From Dromiciops gliroides (Eukaryota; Chordata; Mammalia; Microbiotheria; Microbiotheriidae): a DNA stretch of 64,000 bases. Under the pieces are notes generated by a model. That model had not been told where the DNA came from, ran no database searches, and was given only the letters and a program-made list of their open reading frames with translations. Position numbers and translations under genes: made by a program. This document shows positions 36,435 to 48,779 of this stretch, one piece after another; within the stretch, counting starts at the first letter, position 1; the number at the start of each line of letters is the position of its first letter. The stretch is from positions 196,107,026 through 196,171,025 of the forward strand of contig NC_057861.1 of NCBI RefSeq assembly GCF_019393635.1, read 5' to 3'.

Positions 36435-36610
36435 GAGGAACAATAGAATACTGGACCTGGAATCAGGAAAATCTGGGATGGAGGCCTTCCTCGGATATTT
36501 AGAAGTTATATGTCTCCTTTGGAGCCACTATAATTCTCAGCCTAAGTTCTCAGCTTCAATTTCTTCATCTGTTAAAATGAGGATAATAAGTGACTCGATT
36601 GCCTCACTTA
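36435..36610 (+). repeat. MIR/CORE-SINE, plus, diverged
   Basis: actggacctggaatcaggaa, then tcaatttcttcatctgttaa and aatgaggataata. Confidence 0.55.
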
Positions 36611-37288
36611 GTTACAGTGAGGCTCCAAAGACGTCATGGACTTAAAGAATCAATTTGCAAGCTTTACAGTACTATACAGATGCAGGTTGTTATTATTATT
36701 AGTGGCAATGTTGGGACAAGAACCTGGGTCTATTGATTTATGGAGTCTATATTTTTCTCCTTTTTATCACACTGTCTCTTTTCAAAAAGTTTAATTTGCA
36801 TTTCTTGAATCAATAGTGAGTTAGAGCATTTTTTCACATGGCAATAGATGGCTTTGATTTCTTCATCTGAAAACTGCCTGTTCATATCCTTTGACCATGT
36901 CTCAAAAAGTTAAAAAAAAAAAACAACTTTTCCCATAAAAATTTTTTCCATTGTCCCAGTATTCCTCACAGCCCTACTTCACAGAAAAGATACCTCCTTG
37001 ATTGACTGTTAAGAAAATATTCACAAATGCCCTTCAACTTTTTAAAAACAAAAAACTGAATGGAAGGAAGACACAAAATATTTCATTCCTCCCAGGACAC
37101 TTTCCTGATTTTCTTTGGCACATATTAGTTTCTACTAATCCTAGGCACATTTGTGTGACTAAATTTGAATGACTATATTCCTTGTTTTATTTTGAAATAC
37201 TATACTCTAATTTGTTTCATTATTATATGTCAAAATACAGGCTTTACTATTTCTCAACCATGAAATTTTAATTAAAATGTAATTTAAG

Positions 37289-37421
37289 GGGCAGCTAGCT
37301 AGATAGAACACTGGCCCTGGAGTCAGGAGGACCTGAGTTCAAATCCAGCCTCAGACACTTGACACTTACTGGCTGTGTGACCCTTGGCAAGTCACTTAAC
37401 CCCAATTGCCTCACCAAAAAA
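37289..37421 (+). repeat. Mar1-type SINE lacking its A-box segment, 15-bp TSD
   Basis: aaaatgtaatttaag at 37274-37288 and 37422-37436. The head reads gcagctagctagatagaaca, so the usual gtggcacagtgg segment is missing. Confidence 0.92.
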
Positions 37422-37589
37422 AAAATGTAATTTAAGATCATCTTTCCAAAGTGAAAGGTAATGTTGAAATGTAGAATTATATTAGACTGAAATTCATCTA
37501 GTTACAACCTATATCTGAAATACAAATACCAACTACAACCAGCCTAACAAAAAGTTCTCCATTTAAAGAGGTTCAGTGAAAAAGAATTC

Positions 37590-38045
37590 AGAAACTTTCG
37601 AGGCATCGAATTTCATTTTGGACAGCTCTAATTATGGGAAGATCTTCCTTATGAAATTCAAATTCTGCTTCCTTCCAGCTTCTACCTATTGGTCAAATCA
37701 ACAAGCATTTATTAAGTGCCTACTCTGTGCCTGACACAGCTAAATAAACACTAGACATGCAAAGGTCAAAAAAAAAAAAAGTTGCTACTTTCAAGAGGTT
37801 GCCTAATAGGTAAAATAATATACAAACTACATAACTACATACAAATATGCAATTGAAAGGCACAGGCAGGGTCTTGTTGCTTTTCCATTTGACAATCATT
37901 CAAATATTTAAAGTCAGCTATCATATTCCACGTAAATCTTCTCTTATTCAGGCTAAATTTCCCTAGTTCTTTCAAATAATCTTCCAATAACATATTTTAT
38001 AGTAATCTCATTGCTCTAGTCATCTTCCTTTTCAATTTTTTTAAA
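37590..38045 (-). repeat. L3/CR1-like fragment interrupted by another repeat
   Basis: ggacagctctaattatggga, gcttctacctattgg, then after the insert tcaaatatttaaagtcagct, atcatattccacgtaaatct, caggctaaatttccctagtt. Confidence 0.5.
37692..37865 (+). repeat. Interspersed repeat of the 8883 family
   Basis: caacaagcatttattaagtg, cctactctgtgcctgacaca, then a poly-A run and ggttgcctaataggtaaaat. Confidence 0.45.
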
Positions 38046-38188
38046 TTAATGGATAAAGCATATAAAAGTTTATATTCATCTTCTATAGAGCCACTAATCT
38101 GTAAAATGATGATAGTACCTGAGGTACTTACCTCACTTAGTTACTATGAGGCTTGAATGAGGTAATTAAAGATTCCATTTGTAAGCCT

Positions 38189-38695
38189 TGTGAGATTTAA
38201 AATTGGATATTAGATCATAAATCTCCCCTACTTAACCTTTCCCTTAATTTATCTCCCAGACTAGTAAATGGAAGAAGCTTTCGGATTTCTAGATAGACCT
38301 TTTATTGTTATGGTAGTCACAAGGTGATGTTGATTAGAAGGATAGGAAAGTAGAAACACAATACAAATCGTCTTAAGTCTAAGCTTAGTCTATATTCCTT
38401 ATAAAAACTCACCTAAACCGAAGGCCACCTTTGGAGAGAGAGAGACCGTCTGTGCAGCGCAGTCAGGAGACCAGCAGAGCAGGAAAAAGTCCCACTTCCG
38501 TTCTCTCCTTGTTGTTTAAGCTCACACCCCGGAAGTCGAGTGCATAGCAGGCAGTCTGACGTGCTCAGCAGGCGGACTGGCGTGCATAGCTCATGCCGTT
38601 GGTCTCCTCCCCAAAAGGATGGTCCTTAAGAAAAACTGGCGTCTTTCAGTTATCCTAACCGACTGTTAAAAAACTTTCATATTTTTTTTACCACA
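38189..38695 (-). mobile_element. Candidate solitary LTR of an endogenous retrovirus (minus)
   Basis: A 507-bp segment with TGTGAG...CCACA ends, flanked by the 4-bp repeat gcct (38185-38188 and 38696-38699). On the minus strand a GC-rich part is followed by a TATA-like word (38404-38399) and, about 95 bp on, AATAAA (38306-38301): the U3-R-U5 order of an LTR. No internal viral genes are present, as expected after recombination between two LTRs. Confidence 0.55.
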
Positions 38696-38999
38696 GCCTT
38701 ATGGTATTTTTTAATGAACTAATATAATCTACTTTCTTTCAAAATTTATACACAAAGTAATTTCTTTAGTACCTTAAAATATATGTATGAAACAATATCA
38801 TGAATTCACACTACAAACTTCCCACATCTCCCATCTTCCCACCCCTTCCTCCAAAATATCCCCTCCCCCATGCCTTAATAGAGATTCTTTTAGAGTTGTG
38901 ATGGCCAAAAGTGCTTCTCTTGGTGACTGACCTTCTACCAATCAGAATCTCAACCCTGTTGTACCTGTATCTCATGTCTACAGCTTGAAGGGACTTGCT

Positions 39000-39255
39000 T
39001 GGGTAGCTAGGTGGTAAAGTGGATAGAGATATAGACTTGGAATCAGGAAGATTCATCTTCATGAGTTTAAATCTAACTTCAGACACTAGCTGCGTGACTT
39101 TGAGTAATTCACTTGATCCTGTTTACCTTAGTTTCCTCATCTGTAAAGTGAGCTGGAGAAGAAAATGGCAAACCACTCTAATATCTCTGCCAAGAAAACC
39201 CCAAAAGGGGTAATGAAGAGTCAGATAGGAGTGAAATGACTGAGCCACAAAGGAC
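39000..39255 (+). repeat. Long Mar1-headed SINE with BovB/RTE-like tail, plus
   Basis: ggtagctaggtggtaaagtg, core gctgcgtgactttgagtaat, tail gcaaaccactctaatatctc, gccaagaaaaccccaaaagg, gaaatgactgagcc. Confidence 0.8.
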
Positions 39256-39439
39256 TTACTAGAGCTTGTCTTTCACTGGCTCTTTACCATAAGGAGGCTT
39301 TGATAAAAAGACTTTGGTTGAGGGTGCAAAATATAACTTTCTTTCTTTTCTTTTCTTTTTATGAAATGATGCCTTTCAAAATGATGTCTAATAGACTGGA
39401 AAGAGCCTCATCTAGGTAAGCAAGTTTATTTTATTATTA

Positions 39440-39680
39440 TCATTACTACTAATAATAATAACTAACATTTACATATGTCAGGCATTGTGCCAAGCACGAT
39501 TTTATTTGATCATGACAACAACCCTGTAAGTAGGTTCTACTGTTATCCCCCTTTTGACCTATGAGGAAACCAAGGGAAATTGTTTTGCCCTGGATATCAT
39601 ACTTAGTAAGTATCTGAGGTCCATTATAAACTCAGTTCTTCCTGACTCCAGGCCAGGCACTCTGTCTACTCTGCCATTTT
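39440..39680 (-). repeat. MIR, minus
   Basis: taactaacatttacatatgt, gacaacaaccctgtaagtag, actcagttcttcctgactcc. Confidence 0.65.
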
Positions 39681-39815
39681 ATAGATGAGGAAATTGAGCC
39701 CAAAGGATGTTAATTAACTCGCCCTCCTTCATATAGGGAGTAAGTAGCAGAACTGAGATGTAAACTTAGTTCTCCTAGCTCCAAATCCAGTATTCCTAAC
39801 ATTGTGCTGCAACCA
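39681..39815 (-). repeat. Second MIR fragment, minus, adjoining the first
   Basis: atagatgaggaaattgagcc, gagtaagtagcagaactgag, agttctcctagctccaaatc. Confidence 0.55.
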
Positions 39816-40056
39816 ATATTTAATAGATCTTTGCCAGCATATTTTTTTCCTTTTTTTGTTCCATAAGATACCAAACTGCCAGATATTTAAAAACATCCAG
39901 AGCACTGACTACATCTCAATAGTCGGTATCATGAATGAACAACCTCTCTGTCCTGCTAAAATGTTTGGTTAGCCCAGTTCCACTAGTTCAATTTTTGTGC
40001 TGTTAATAGGCTTATTCTTATTTCCTATGTCGAATACTCTTTTCCCCCCCCATTTT

Positions 40057-40182
40057 GTTGTGGGGCAATGACTTGTCCAAGGTCACACAGCTAGTAAGTG
40101 TCAAGTGTCTGGGCCAGATTTGAACTCAGGTCCTCCTGAATCCAGGGCCAGTGCTTTATCCACTGCACCACCTAGCTGCACC
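40057..40182 (-). repeat. Mar1-type SINE, minus
   Basis: gtggggcaatgacttgtcc through accacctagctgcacc. Flanked by C-rich near-repeats (ttttcccccccatttt-like). Confidence 0.88.
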
Positions 40183-41069
40183 TTCCCCCCCCCATTTTTA
40201 ATCATCAGCTATTGAATGATTCCTGTACCACAGTAGGATAGCAGAAGTTATTTTATTGAAAAAACTTTTAATCGCTATGGAATGTGGTCATATGATCACA
40301 TTCTATAGTAATTTGGATTATTAAAATTATGTAGACCTCTAAGTATTCTATCCTAACTAAACTTTGAAGAAGAGATATAGAGATCTACAAGATTTTAATT
40401 CACAGGTGTCTAAAATCAGTAAGGTTCTTCTCCCTTAAGTGCCTTTCCTTTCCTATTCAAATAAGTAGTTAACAGACAATTCACTCTGCATTAATATCTA
40501 CTGAGTAGCCTATTTGGTTTATCAGTATTCCTAAAGCATTGCTAAGGGCCAGCAAATTGTCATACCTGATCTTCTGAATAATGATTTCTTTAAAAAAAAA
40601 TTTAACACCTACACAAAACCTTTTGTGATACTGGTCAGTTCAGCTAGGTGATTAAGAAATGTCAAGCTTTGAAAAGCAGCACAGTGAAAATTGGTAAGAA
40701 TGGGGTCTTGGGGCCTAGGAAGAACCCTACTGAATTGAAGTAATAATTATCCAGCATTTGCTATTTCACCTTGGTATATTCCTCTTCTTTGAAAGTATAG
40801 CTTTGATAGCTTTTTTTTTAAGGTAAAAGGAAGGATGAGAGCTGTGCTTTTGTTCCAGTCTGCATAGATTCCCAGTACTTCACACTAGTCTTACATCCTT
40901 TTCAAGCCCAGAATCCACCAGTGTTACCCCTTATTTCATTCACTTTATGCCCCTCGGCATGTTCTCATATTTTTGAAATCTCTACACCTCATTTCCAAGG
41001 GACTTTTTTTTTTAGCACTGGCTATTCAGAGAGGAGTTGTGGGAAAGGGGAAGGGAACAGGCATTTATT

Positions 41070-41308
41070 AAACACCTATTCTGTGGCAAAAACTATGCTA
41101 AGCACTTTACAAGTATTATCTTATTTGACCAACACAACAATGCTGTGAGGTTGGTTCTGTTATTATCCCTATTTTATAGTTGAAGAAACTGAGGCAGATA
41201 GGAGTTGTGACTTGCCCAAGGTCACACAGGTGGTAAATGTCTGAGGCCAGAATTAAATATACATCTTTCTGACTCCAGGTTTATCCACTGTGCCACCTAG
41301 CTGTGGTT
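41070..41308 (-). repeat. MIR/CORE-SINE, minus
   Basis: aaacacctattctgtggcaa, atcttatttgaccaacacaa, cttgcccaaggtcacacagg, ccactgtgccacctagctg. Confidence 0.7.
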
Positions 41309-41474
41309 TAGACAGTGGATAGCTGACCTGTGGCCAGGTGTTGCAGGGGCAGTAGTGTGTGGGACACAAAGAGGGGAAATGTACATCATGAAAATTGTAG
41401 ATATAGGTCATGGCTGATTGAATTTGGCATGGGCTGCTTCTCAGAGAGCAACATATTCATTAAATGAGAATGAA

Positions 41475-41637
41475 AAGGGGGGGCAGCTGGGTGGCACAGT
41501 GGTTAAAGCACTGGCCTTGGATTCAGGAGGACCTGAGTTCAAATCCAGCCTCAGACACTTGACACTTACTAGCTGTGTGACCCTGGGCAAGTCATTTAAC
41601 CCTTATTGCCCTGCAAAAAAACAAAACAAAACAAAAC
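41475..41637 (+). repeat. Mar1-type SINE with 13-bp TSD
   Basis: aaatgagaatgaa at 41462-41474 and 41638-41650. Tail (AAAAC)n. Confidence 0.93.
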
Positions 41638-41839
41638 AAATGAGAATGAAGACTTAAAGATATCATTGGAGGAGGGGAAGGGAGTGTCATATGGGATGGG
41701 GAGAGGGGTGTCAGCAAAAATTTCACCACTGTGAATATCATCACTGTTTTATCTTTGTACAAGGCTACATTGATCAAACCATAGAATCAAAGATTTAAAG
41801 TTCAAAAGGACCTAAGGAATCCAAAGGCAGACCAACCTT

Positions 41840-42309
41840 CCTGTGTGTCCTAACAGGATTACAGAACCTGTAATGATTGGAATGATGCCACCTGCTGGGG
41901 AGTTACTGTAGGAAAGCACTGCCATGAGGAGAAGCCGTCTGAGGGCAAACCATGTGGTCAGGTCCTTGGCATCAGGAAGTAACATTTGCTCGTGGGTACT
42001 GTCAATCAAAGCTACCAGCCAATTATCTTGGAGATGTGTGTGCATGTGGATGAGATTGTCAAGTTTCACAGGAGGCTTGTGGGGTGAAGGAGGTATGGTT
42101 CACTCTCTTTCTGCAGGACCTCAGGGGGGAGAGGAGCCATTGGATCCCTGAGATAGACAGCTGAATGTAGGCCTTTCTCTCTCTCTTCAACTAATTCTTA
42201 TTCTCCTTAATAAATGGTTAAAAGTCTAACTCCTGCTAAAGCTGATAATTTATTGGCGACCACTCATTAGATATTTTAGACAGACTAGTGAGAATTTTAG
42301 CCCCTTACA
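41840..42309 (+). mobile_element. LTR-like element, plus
   Basis: From about tgtgtgtcctaacaggatta to ttttagccccttaca. The 3' portion has cttaataaatggttaaaagt (poly-A signal), taatttattggcgaccactc and cattagatattttagacaga, shared in pattern with 56.83-57.11 kb. The start is approximate and no duplication was found. Confidence 0.5.
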
Positions 42310-42389
42310 AACCCTATACCTGGAAGGAATCCAACATGTTCTTTTCATCTGCAACCTAATTTGCAAAAACATAGGATTACAAAATTAGA

Positions 42390-42550
42390 GATTAGATCTA
42401 GTCTAATCTCATCATTAAATGCATGAGAAAAATGAGACCCAGAGAAGTTTAGGGACTTGCCCAAGGGAATATTTTAATTAGTGACAGTACTGGAACCAAA
42501 TTTAAGTCTCCCAGCTTATCATCTAGTACTCTTTTTGCTGTGCTGCAGTA
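42390..42550 (-). repeat. MIR-like fragment, minus
   Basis: gcatgagaaaaatgagaccc, gggacttgcccaagggaata, tggaaccaaatttaagtctc. Confidence 0.5.
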
Positions 42551-43153
42551 CCATCTATGTATCCAACTGGCTCTCTAGTTTAGTTCTAAAATATTGCCAA
42601 ACAAACAATACTAGTATTTATACTATTATTTGATAATCTCTTTTGTCACTAAAAGCTTCCTTGGGATTAATCTAAATTTCTCAATGTAGTTTATGAAAAT
42701 TCATTCTTCTCCAAATTTTTGACTGCTCCTTGATCTCCTCAGTATGAATAATCCCTCTGGTGCTATAAAATACAATTCATAGATTCCTTCTTGCCCTGTA
42801 TAATTTTGTTCACCTCCCTGCATACATCATCCACTCAACACACTGGACTCTCTCTGGATCTTTCCATATTTTCTTTCTAACAGTGAAACATTCAGGTTCC
42901 TATTATCCATTGTTCTCAATATATGACAAACTTATCCTCTTTTCTCTATTTTCTCTATTAAATAATATACTCTATATTACTTCTTACAAATCATTATCAT
43001 GACTACAAATGATGGTTATTTTTTCTCCTACTATGTCCATGAGAAGTTATTTGTCTATGTATCCAGCACCATAGTCAGTGCTGTAAGGAGATTGTGTATT
43101 CCTTTGTAAGTGACCCTGTACTATTCTTATAAATCAATCAAGTCACAAAGACC

Positions 43154-43157
<4 letters not shown>

Positions 43158-43203
<46 letters not shown>
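43158..43203. repeat. (TA)n microsatellite
   Basis: About 23 uninterrupted TA units. Confidence 0.95.
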
Positions 43204-43208
<5 letters not shown>

Positions 43209-44189
43209 TTCAGTGAACATTTATTCTCATGGGCTCATTTGCCCTGAGATCTAGGTTCCCTTGTGTCCTGTTCCCTTGTCCACCCTATCCCAGCACTAAA
43301 CCCTTCCCTCCTGGAGGCTACAATATGTGAGGCACTGAGTTAAATCAGATTTTTTTATCACATTCCTCAGTATGGGTCTTATAACTTGGGGGGAGGAGGT
43401 GGGGTTGGAGGAGGAGTACTCAAAGCACAATACCCCATTCGTTGTCATTTGCACCAATTAGTTGGAGGTTCAAGCTATTGTAAGTTGACCCAAAGTTGAG
43501 CTGGTGATGGCCAGCTCTTCAGGGCCACAGAACACTAAATGCTGTTTCTCCTATGTGGCAGACAAATCTCCTCTACTCAGTCCTTTTCTTTCTTATGGAG
43601 CAAATACCATTTTTTGACTCACCCATCACAAACCCCATTGCTAATTTCCATCACTATGTCTTGAACCATAACACATAGCCATTCCTGTTAGTCTCATGAA
43701 ATAACTAACAGCCCTATCTGGGTACATCTATTCTACCTTTAAATACTGTATCTTCAAATTCTGTTACCTATTATGTGCATACAGATATGCTTAAGCACTG
43801 GAGGAGATAAAAATTTCAGCAAAGACAGGGACTTTTCCTTATGTAGTTTAACCATCTCACAAAAGGATATGATAAATACACAAATCAAGCCATGATATGC
43901 TACAATATTATATGTGACAATATGACCAGACATGATATGATATGATATTTTTGTACTAAACCTGTTATTTGATCAATGTAGGGAGTGCCTGGTCAGAAAT
44001 TGCCTCTACCTGCCCTGCCAATTATAGTCTTAGAAAGTTTCTCTGGGCACTGAGATGTTAACTGGCTTGTTCAGAGTAAAGTAGTCAAAAGGTGTCGGAG
44101 GCAGGGCAAATTCATATAGGATGATAGGATAACATGAGATGAGATAAGATTAATAATACATGTAATATAATAACAATTTTTTGTTAGAA

Positions 44190-44645
44190 AAAGGAGAGGC
44201 ACAAATCAAGTTCTCTATGACAGTCAAAGTGGGTGGGGGAGAGATAATTATTTACTTAGGGAATCATGGAAAGTTCCACATAGATGTTGTCATTTGAATT
44301 GGGCTTAAAACATGGATAAAATATCATTTGACAGAAAAGTTGAATTCTAGACATATGGAGAAGTTTGAGCAGGAGTACAGAAAAAGGGGGTGTAGATTGT
44401 TTGCAGAGTCTAGTAAATTGATTGAGTTGAGTTGGTAAAGGAGATAATGTTGGAAAGAGGGAAGCACTAGACCTTGAAGGACCTTGAAAGTCTCCCTAAG
44501 GGGTTTGGGCTTTAAGGGATAGGAATCTATGATGTGTTTGATTAGGTTCTATGCTAGGAATTCTAGGAGACACCAAGAAGTATGTGTGAGATGTGTTTCC
44601 TGTCATGAAGGAGTTTACAATCAACTTAAAGTCTCAAACTGTGGG
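44190..44645 (+). repeat. Unclassified interspersed repeat-like DNA
   Basis: ctagaccttgaaggaccttg and gaaggagtttacaatcaact resemble parts of the repeat at 60440-60950. Weak assignment. Confidence 0.3.
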
Positions 44646-45449
44646 TTTAAGACCCCCATATGGGGCCGAGTAACTGAATGTGGGAGTTGACAGTGGTAGT
44701 AAATGTTTGACTTGAATACCTATTTTACATACCTATATACCCAGGGTCATGTGAAAACTTCTTGGGCAAAAGGGGGTCACAAGTGGAAAAAGTTTTAGAA
44801 GCCCTGGTCTATGTGATATATGTAAAAAGATAACTGACTTTATAGTTATTGTGTAGTATGTAAAAATCTACTAAGATTGTCTCTGCCTAAGGAAGAACAA
44901 AAGAGAAGTAAAGACAATAAGTTATTAGAGAGAGATGGAAGCATTTCCCCAACAGATAAGTGTTCAAGGGATAAGAATAAATAGTTCTCAAAAGAACTGA
45001 AAACTGCTGCTGTCTATTGGGTTCTGGCTGTCAAGCAAAAATGAAAAACAATCTTTTGCATCAATGTTAAAGCTAGGGAAAGCTTCAGTGCATTTTTCTC
45101 CAAGTTTCATTTCCTATTCTGGTCTGAGCACTAAAACAAGAATGGCTGTCATGCTCATCAAGGTTGCTTCTAGAGGGCTACAATGAGGTATTGCAATTGT
45201 TCTATCTCCTTGGAGAAGATTTCCTGTAGAAAAAATATCCTTAAAAACACTTTTAGGGAAGATTAAGAATAAAGTAAATTTTCACATCTCTTATCAGATC
45301 ACTGAAAATGAGCTAAATAATGAAAAGACTGGTTCAATCTTAACTATAAAGTCACAAATGTATTTTTCCCTATTTGATGAAATAAAAGTAGAACTAACAG
45401 CCAAGTTTGCAATTATCACCACCCCCACTACCACAAGCATCATCATTAT

Positions 45450-45690
45450 CATCATAGCTAGCATTTATCTATTGCTCTAAGGTTTGCAAAGCATTGTACA
45501 TATATCTCATTTTTTTTCTTCAAAATGCTTAGATGTAGGTACTATTATTACCTCCATTTTACAGATTGGGAAACTGATACAAACAGAGTTCAATTGAATT
45601 TTCCAGGGTCAAACGGTGTCTGAGGCTGGATTGGAACTCAAGCCTTCTTGACTAAGTCAGCTCTATCCACTGTACTACCTAGCTACCATT
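45450..45690 (-). repeat. MIR/CORE-SINE, minus
   Basis: tagctagcatttatctattg, tttgcaaagcattgtacata, attgggaaactgatacaaac, ccactgtactacctagcta. Confidence 0.68.
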
Positions 45691-46732
45691 ATGGATTATG
45701 AAATGTATGGTCTAGATTCACTTAGTACCTGGATCTTTTCTAAAGTAGTTTTGACTTGGAGTACAGTAGTGACAACAAAGAGGCTAGTTGCATTATGAGA
45801 ACAAACTTTTACTATATTATGTGTATAATTCATAAGAGTAATGACTTTCTATTGGTACTCTCTATACAGTATATAAAACTCAGCTTGGTAGAAACTACAA
45901 AATGTATGCTTTTCTTAGTCCTAACTGATGTAAAGTCAAATGCCTTGACATTGTGAGTCATCTTGAAATAGAATGATCTGCCATGTAAGCTGGTGGATTT
46001 CCTATCCCTTGTGCTCTTCCAGGAGTGACTAGATAATCAATTGTCAGGTATGTTGCAGAGATGAGTTTTGTTCAGGTATGGGAATCAGAATGTCTTCCAC
46101 CTTGAGGATTCTATAATGCTATGAAGATGAATATCAAGAGAAAAATCACCAAAAATGAATTAGAAATAATTATATGTATCATTTTTCTTCATGCTCTTCA
46201 ACTCAAACTCTATGATGAAGCAACTTTCTTTTTTCTTGAATAGGAAAGCTGAATAAATTTGGAAGAAAGCAAAACAGTCTGCCACAAAGATGTGGTGCTT
46301 TAAGATGTTATGAATATCATTATGTTCAGTGATAGGAGTAGGTAACTTCTAGGCCTCAGTGGAGATATCCTAACAGTATCATAGACCTTTGCTGCCTCCA
46401 ATAAAGCTTCCCGTGTACTAGAAACACCCATAACTGGATAAATTTCATTAATTTGCCTTGCCTAAAAAGGAATGGAAAGAGAAACAGGGTAATGGATAGA
46501 AGGCTTCCACCTGAATAATAAAATCTATTTAATTCCTGATAATTAAATGTTTTACATACATTTAGCACCTAAGGAGGAGCTAATATAGAAGATATTGAGA
46601 ATAATGCAGAGTGAGACTTGGCAGCACATGATTGGCAATAGGATAAAGGGACAAGGAACTCAAGAAAAAAGTCTAAAGTTGAACTGATTCACCAAGGAGT
46701 CAATATGAAGAAGGGAAGGAAGTATAGACAGT

Positions 46733-47290
46733 TGTTGCAAAAAATTTCTAAGTCACAGTATTAGACAAAGAAAAAAACCAGTCTCTAAGCCAAAGGAAAT
46801 AGGTTTATTGAGAGAGGGATCCTGTCTCTCAGGTCTAGAACCCAAAGACCTCAAGCTACAGGGAAGAGGACCATTTATGCCCATAGAGTCCCCAAGATTA
46901 AAGCAATATAAATGCTATTAGTTATTTCTGCAATAAGTAAATATATAGTGTTGTCTTCTTATCTATTGGTTCTCCATATCATCGTTGCAAAGTTACGTAG
47001 CTCATGACTTTACATTGTAGAAAACCCATCAAAAAAAATCTAGAAGTGGCCATCTTGGCCTAACTATTACACAATATGCCACTCTCAAGTCATTTGGTCA
47101 ACTTTGAGTATCATTATCGGGTTTGATTTACTTCTTATTCTACCAGTCCTGATTGGTCCCTAGGAATTTCAGAGCAGCTATTTTAGAAATCTGACCTTTG
47201 CCCTGATTGATCCATCCTAACCCCAAACTTTAAAGGTTTAAAGGAGAATGCATACATACATTTATGAGAAGACAAAGCAGTTACAGTCTA
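46733..47290 (-). mobile_element. LTR-like element, minus
   Basis: On the minus strand, cctctctcaataaacctatt near 46810-46795 is a typical R-region poly-A signal; it is followed by ttggcttagagactgg and an end near ttttgcaaca. The upstream end is not fixed; 47.29 kb is a guess. Confidence 0.4.
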
Positions 47291-47449
47291 TTCTATATGA
47301 GAGCATTTATAATCGATCCTGTATGAGAGGAAAGACTGATTCAAGCCTTTACAATCTATGTCCGTAGAGAAGTAAATCATATATATCTAAGGGGTGGGGG
47401 AAAATCTCACTTACACAGTGAATGAGGTGATTGCCTGGGAAAGAATTGA

Positions 47450-48250
47450 GATGTTGAAGGATTAAAGGTCAGCATGTACAAAGAACAAGATTTAGGGTTG
47501 TAAGGCAGAGGGAAAGGTGAAATGATAGCAAATTGTATTGAGATAAGGAAGTTTAAGAGTTCATGGGCATGGAGGTTGTGCATTTGTGAATAATGGATAG
47601 ATCAAGAATGTGACCATCTTTGTGTGTGCCTGAGGTAGGGTAAAGGAGTAGGCACAGAAAATTAATAAGTTCAGTAATGCTGAAGTTAGGCTGTTTGAGG
47701 GAGTATCAAATTATATATCAAAAGTCCCCAAGGATAAGGGGAGGAATTAAGGAGGAGAAAAAGACTGGGCCAGGCACTAAATTCATTAAAGAAAGAAGGA
47801 TGTCCAGGAGTATGGTAGATAACAGCAACCAAAACTTCTAATGGTAGATATGGATTGAGTGAATTTTAAAGTAGGAGGTTTCTGAGTGATGATTGTAGAG
47901 GGGGAACTGGGAGGTGGAATTGGGGAACAAGACATATTGCAACTCTCCTCCTTTACCCAGAACCAGGGGGTGTTAGTGAAAGTACAGCTAATGATAGAAA
48001 CAGAGGACAAAGAGGCTGTATCATGAGAGGTTAGCCAAGACTTAGTGAAAGTCAGAAAATTTAAGGAGTGGGAAAGGAAAAGATTTAAGATGAAAGAAAG
48101 TTTGTTAACTTTAGAACAGACATTCCAGAGAGTACAGTGAAAAGTCTAGGTAGCTCTACAGTGGGACATTGTGAGGTTTACTTGAGGGAAATGGAATAAA
48201 GAATTGGGAAGCGAATCATGGAAAATGATTTTAAATGCTGAATATGTGGG
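47450..48250. repeat. Probable old interspersed repeat, family unknown
   Basis: G/A-rich text with no open frame (ggggaactgggaggtggaat, gaaccagggggtgttagtga), lying directly before the RT fragment. I cannot tell whether it belongs to the same element. Confidence 0.25.
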
Positions 48251-48279
48251 ATTCAGAATGATTGGTCACTGAGAAGATC

Positions 48280-48640
48280 TAACATGTTAGAACTGCACTG
48301 GGGTCCAAGTAAAAGAGGAGCATCAATAGATAGTAAGATATTACAAATAATTCTGTTTGTGGATGACACTGAGCTGATTTCATCAAGCTTTAGAACACTG
48401 CAAGTCATTGTGGATGAGATCAACAGCTACTCAAGAGAATTTGGTCTAACCATCTATGTAAGAAAAACCAAATAAATGAAGAATAGATATTGTTCAGATT
48501 ATGATACACAGTTAGATGGACAGACTATAGTGATCACCTACCAGTGTAGTTATCTTGGACAAATGGAAACAATGGACAAGATGTTGAGATGATAATTAAA
48601 CTGAAGAAATAGAGTGGGATAGGATTGCCTTTGGGGATAT
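48280..48640 (+). repeat. Non-LTR reverse transcriptase fragment (RTE-like), dead
   Basis: A plus-strand frame reads ILFVDDTELISSSFRTLQ, then EFGLTIYVRKTK and TAA. FVDD is a variant of the catalytic F/Y-A-D-D box and KTK follows at the usual distance. After the stop, CSYLGQ and TMDKM continue the RTE-type palm/thumb pattern. It is truncated on both sides. Confidence 0.6.
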
Positions 48641-48779
48641 ACAAAGATCCTGCAGTGATGTCAAACTTGCCCATATTACAGAGTCCCATCTTTATAAATA
48701 CTAATATGCTACCAATATATTCATTTACATGTATAAAAACATGGGTAAATATGCAAAACTATTATTTTGTAATATCATA

